This document shows positions 61,616 through 64,000 of a DNA stretch of 64,000 bases, piece after piece. Within the stretch, counting starts at the first letter, position 1. The number at the start of each line of letters is the position of its first letter. The translations under genes and the position numbers were made by a program. The notes under the pieces are model-generated. The model ran no database searches. It was not told the DNA's origin and worked only from the letters and a program-made list of their open reading frames with translations. This DNA is from Nocardiopsis sp. CNT312 (lineage in GTDB: Bacteria > Actinomycetota > Actinomycetes > Streptosporangiales > Streptosporangiaceae), in contig NZ_AZXF01000005.1 in the NCBI RefSeq assembly GCF_000515115.1, positions 276,004-340,003 on the forward strand, given 5' to 3'.

Positions 61616-62406
61616 ACGAGAGCATCACCGTCAGAGGTCTGACCAAGACCTACGAAGGCGCCCCAGCACCGGTCCTCGACGACATCGATCTCACCATTCC
61701 CCGAGGACACTTCGTCAGCCTCATCGGCCCCAGCGGCTGCGGCAAGTCCACGCTCCTGCGCGTCATCGCCGGGCTGGAGGGCTTCGACTCCGGCCGGGCG
61801 GCCCTCTTCGGCTCCACACCGCGGCAGATGTGCGCGGCCAAGGCGGTAGGACTCGTCCCCCAGACGCCGGCCCTTCTGCCCTGGCTGAACGTGCGGCGCA
61901 ACGTGTCGCTCCCCTCCCGGGTCAACCGGAGGGCGGGCCGGGGCAGTGAGAACCCCGAATCCCTGCTGGAACTGGTCGGGCTGGCCGACGCCGCCCGCAA
62001 GTACCCCCACGAACTGTCCGGCGGCATGCAGCAGCGCGTCGCCATCGCCCGCGCGTTCGGCATGCGCCCAGACCTGCTGCTCATGGACGAGCCCTTCTCC
62101 GCACTGGACGAGTTCACCCGGGAAGCCCTCCAGTGGCACCTGCTGAGTCTGTGGGAGCGCATGTCCACGACCGTGGTGTTCGTCACCCACTCGGTGCGCG
62201 AGGCGATCACGCTCTCGGACGAGATCGTGGTGATGTCGGCCCGCCCCGGGCGTGTGTACGAGGTCCTGCCCGTCGACCTCCCCCGCCCGCGCGACGGCGA
62301 CGAGGTGGCCGGGCCGCGCGCACGTGCGCTGGAGGAGCGGGTACGCGCCTCCCTCCAAGACGCCTGGCAGGCCGGCTCCGCCCCCGACGACCTGATTCCC
62401 CAGTGA
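61612..62406 (+). CDS. ABC transporter ATPase (NitT/TauT type)
   Basis: This 264-residue nucleotide-binding subunit has Walker A GPSGCGKST near residue 40, the Q loop in VGLVPQTPALLPWL, signature LSGGMQQRVAIARA, Walker B LLLMDEPFSALDE and the H-loop in FVTHSVREAI. It is the SsuB/TauB/NrtD subgroup, which energises import of sulfonates, taurine, nitrate or thiamine precursors. GTG 61612 overlaps the flavin reductase TGA. Confidence 0.94.
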   Translation: MNESITVRGLTKTYEGAPAPVLDDIDLTIPRGHFVSLIGPSGCGKSTLLRVIAGLEGFDSGRAALFGSTPRQMCAAKAVGLVPQTPALLPWLNVRRNVSLPSRVNRRAGRGSENPESLLELVGLADAARKYPHELSGGMQQRVAIARAFGMRPDLLLMDEPFSALDEFTREALQWHLLSLWERMSTTVVFVTHSVREAITLSDEIVVMSARPGRVYEVLPVDLPRPRDGDEVAGPRARALEERVRASLQDAWQAGSAPDDLIPQ

Positions 62407-62420
62407 CGGGAGGAGAGAAC

Positions 62421-63263
62421 GTGGCCACCACCAGTACCTCCGAGGGCGCGAACAGAGCCCCCTCACCCACCGGTCCCGTGCCCGGCAAGCGCCGCCGGCT
62501 TCGCGACTCCCCCCTCCGGCCCGGAATGTGGCTGCCCACGGTCGTCGCCGTGGCCCTGGTCGCCGCCGGGTGGACCTACATCGCCGAGACGCAGCCCTAT
62601 GTCCTGCCGAAACTGCCCGATGTGGGCGCGACACTCGCCGACGACCCCATGGCGTTCCTGGGCAACGCCTGGTCGACGCTGAGCATCGCGCTCATGGGCG
62701 TGGCCTGGGGTGCCGGACTGGCGTTCGGCCTGTCCCTGCTCATGTCCGAGATCCCGGTGCTACGGCGGGCGATCATGCCGCTCGCCGTGGTCCTGAACGT
62801 CACCCCGGTGATCGCTGTCGCCCCCGCCCTGGTGGTGGCGTTCGGCTTCGGACTGGCACCGAAGGTGATCGTCACGGCGATCATCACGTTCTTCCCGGTC
62901 CTGATCAACGTCACGACAGGGCTGCGCTCGGTCCCTGTGCCGGTGATGCACGTGTTCAGCACACTGCACGCCTCCCGGATGGAGATCCTGTTCAGGCTCC
63001 GCGTCCCCAGTTCCCTGCCCTACGCCATGGCCGCGCTGCGCGTGGTCCTGCCCCTGTCCATCGTGGGCGCCGTCGTCGCCGAGTTCGTCGCCGCCGGCTC
63101 CTCCCAGGGGCTGGGCACCATGATCCGCAACTCGGCGGCGATGGGCCAACTGTCCTACGTCTACGCGGCCGTCATCTGCCTGGCCGCGATGGGCGTACTG
63201 ATGCTCGCGTTCACCACCCTCCTCGAACGCAGGCTGCTGTTCTGGCACGAGTCACAGCGGTGA
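62421..63263 (+). CDS. ABC transporter permease (NitT/TauT type)
   Basis: This 280-residue inner-membrane protein has about six helices. It begins with a Pro-rich cytoplasmic tail, then WLPTVVAVALVAAGWTYIAE. The EAA-like coupling loop lies in STLHASRMEILFRLRVPSSL, then PYAMAALRVVLPLS. GTG 62421 follows GGGAGGAG, 14 bp after the ATPase stop. It pairs with the ATPase and lipoprotein. Confidence 0.93.
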   Translation: MATTSTSEGANRAPSPTGPVPGKRRRLRDSPLRPGMWLPTVVAVALVAAGWTYIAETQPYVLPKLPDVGATLADDPMAFLGNAWSTLSIALMGVAWGAGLAFGLSLLMSEIPVLRRAIMPLAVVLNVTPVIAVAPALVVAFGFGLAPKVIVTAIITFFPVLINVTTGLRSVPVPVMHVFSTLHASRMEILFRLRVPSSLPYAMAALRVVLPLSIVGAVVAEFVAAGSSQGLGTMIRNSAAMGQLSYVYAAVICLAAMGVLMLAFTTLLERRLLFWHESQR

Positions 63264-63301
63264 CCCCCTCAACTCTCCACCATGATCGGAGCAACACCGG
63301 C

Positions 63302-64000
63302 ATGCCCTCCTCCGCCCCCATCTCTCCCCGCCGCTCCCGGTACATACGCGGCGCGGCCGGCGCGGCCGCGGCCCTCCTCCTGACCTCGGCGTGCGGCGGG
63401 GCCCAGGACGAACCGGAGGCGGCGGAGGCCGCTTCCGTCATCGACGACGAGCGCTGCCAGACCAACGAGGCCGCGGGGACCATCACCTACCTCACCGGCT
63501 TCCAGTACCAGTCCTCGGTGAGCATCCTGGAGCCCATCGCCGCGCAGGCCCTGGGCTACTTCGACGAACTGTGCCTGGACGTGGAGATCGTTCCCGGCGA
63601 CGGCAACACCATCGGCAACGCCCAGACCGTCGCCGCCGGCACCTCCCAGTTCACCTCCCTGGGCAACGAGGCCGAGATCCTCCAGGCCAACAACGCCGGC
63701 AGCGACGTCATCGGGGTGGCCACCTACGGCCACGTGCCCATCGCCACCCTGCTGACCGGCCCCGACGTCGAGGACCTCACCGACCTCGAAGGCACCACCC
63801 TGGGCCACAAGGGCCTGCTCCCCGCACCCATCGAGGCCATGCTCAACGCCGCCGGGGTCGACATGAGCCAGATCGAGCAGGTGGAGGTGGGCTACGACCC
63901 CTCCGTCCTGCCCCGCGGCCAGGTGCAGTCCCTGACCGCCTTCCGCTCCAACGAGCCCTTCCAGCTGGAGGCCATGGGCGAGGACTACACCGCCTGGATG
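63302..64000 (+). CDS. ABC substrate-binding lipoprotein (C-terminus cut by window edge)
   Basis: This solute receptor begins with a basic, then hydrophobic, signal (AAGAAAALLLTSACGG) whose LTSAC is a lipobox, so it is anchored at Cys 31 or nearby. The mature part has the SsuA/NMT1-like start TITYLTGFQYQSSVSILEPI, AAQALGYFDELCLDVEIV, then GNAQTVAAGTSQFTSLGNEA. About 233 codons are seen and the frame is open at base 64000. ATG 63302 has GGAG 10 nt before it. Ligand unknown; a sulfonate, aromatic or thiamine precursor would fit the family. Confidence 0.9.
   Translation, partial: MPSSAPISPRRSRYIRGAAGAAAALLLTSACGGAQDEPEAAEAASVIDDERCQTNEAAGTITYLTGFQYQSSVSILEPIAAQALGYFDELCLDVEIVPGDGNTIGNAQTVAAGTSQFTSLGNEAEILQANNAGSDVIGVATYGHVPIATLLTGPDVEDLTDLEGTTLGHKGLLPAPIEAMLNAAGVDMSQIEQVEVGYDPSVLPRGQVQSLTAFRSNEPFQLEAMGEDYTAWM

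Overview
This window is chromosomal DNA from a high-GC actinomycete. The evidence is strong GC bias at third codon positions, GTG/TTG starts, narGHJI, CYP157-like P450s, 14-TM drug exporters, an AICE-type integrative element and GC-rich type I-E CRISPR repeats. Gene content fits a Nocardiopsis-like member of the Streptosporangiales; that genus call is inference. No rRNA is present. prfC (left edge) and an ABC solute-binding lipoprotein (right edge) are cut only by the window.

Layout. 1-7.5 kb: prfC, a TetR regulator divergent from an acyl-CoA dehydrogenase, a decayed HicAB-like toxin-antitoxin pair, an NmrA-like NAD(P)-binding protein and a two-component system. 7.5-15 kb: a membrane Ser/Thr kinase with an extracytoplasmic domain, two tandem P450s lacking the canonical ExxR motif, and a copper operon (copZ-copA) behind a CsoR-like operator. 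15-27 kb: GNAT proteins, an alanine/glycine symporter, a DUF5996 protein, a tightly overlapped narGHJI operon, and a frameshifted tail of a narK nitrate transporter divergent from narG. 26.4-30.2 kb: an AviRa-like rRNA methyltransferase, tRNA-Asp, an S4-domain protein, a cold-shock protein and a DEAD-box helicase.

30.2-41 kb: a tRNA-Phe integration hot spot. An apparently complete AICE of about 9.6 kb lies between 47-bp repeats (31168-31214 and 40696-40742). It carries Rep, TraB/FtsK translocase, a Pra-like activator, Xis and a tyrosine integrase. It also has a regulatory block (RsbW-like ATPase, ABM monooxygenase-fold protein, XRE-TPR regulator) with matching palindromic operators. Its left end holds one strikingly AT-rich cargo gene with a Schlafen-type AlbA_2 domain, behind two large perfect hairpins. 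Outside attL is older debris: a degenerate tRNA-Phe end, two two-repeat CRISPR relics with 61-bp spacing, and a small orphan ORF. tRNA-Phe, tRNA-Asp and tRNA-Glu follow on the right.

41-50 kb: a metallophosphoesterase, a minimal zinc metallopeptidase, an MFS exporter, and a single-chain acyl-CoA carboxylase of about 1,817 residues (biotin carboxylase, biotin carrier and carboxyltransferase in one chain). 50.1-55.5 kb: a second debris zone with single CRISPR repeats, a frameshifted copy of the same orphan ORF, a tRNA-Lys half, a TetR-controlled SDR/F420-type oxidoreductase operon, an IS3 remnant, intact tRNA-Lys and a frameshifted IS30. 55.6-64 kb: a TetR/DHA2 exporter pair, a PspC protein, a second DHA2 exporter, a hypothetical protein, and a flavin reductase plus NitT/TauT-type ABC importer operon.

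The most unusual material is the tRNA-linked debris (CRISPR repeats plus orphan ORF at both sites), the AT-rich AlbA_2 cargo, the non-ExxR P450 pair and the single-chain carboxylase.
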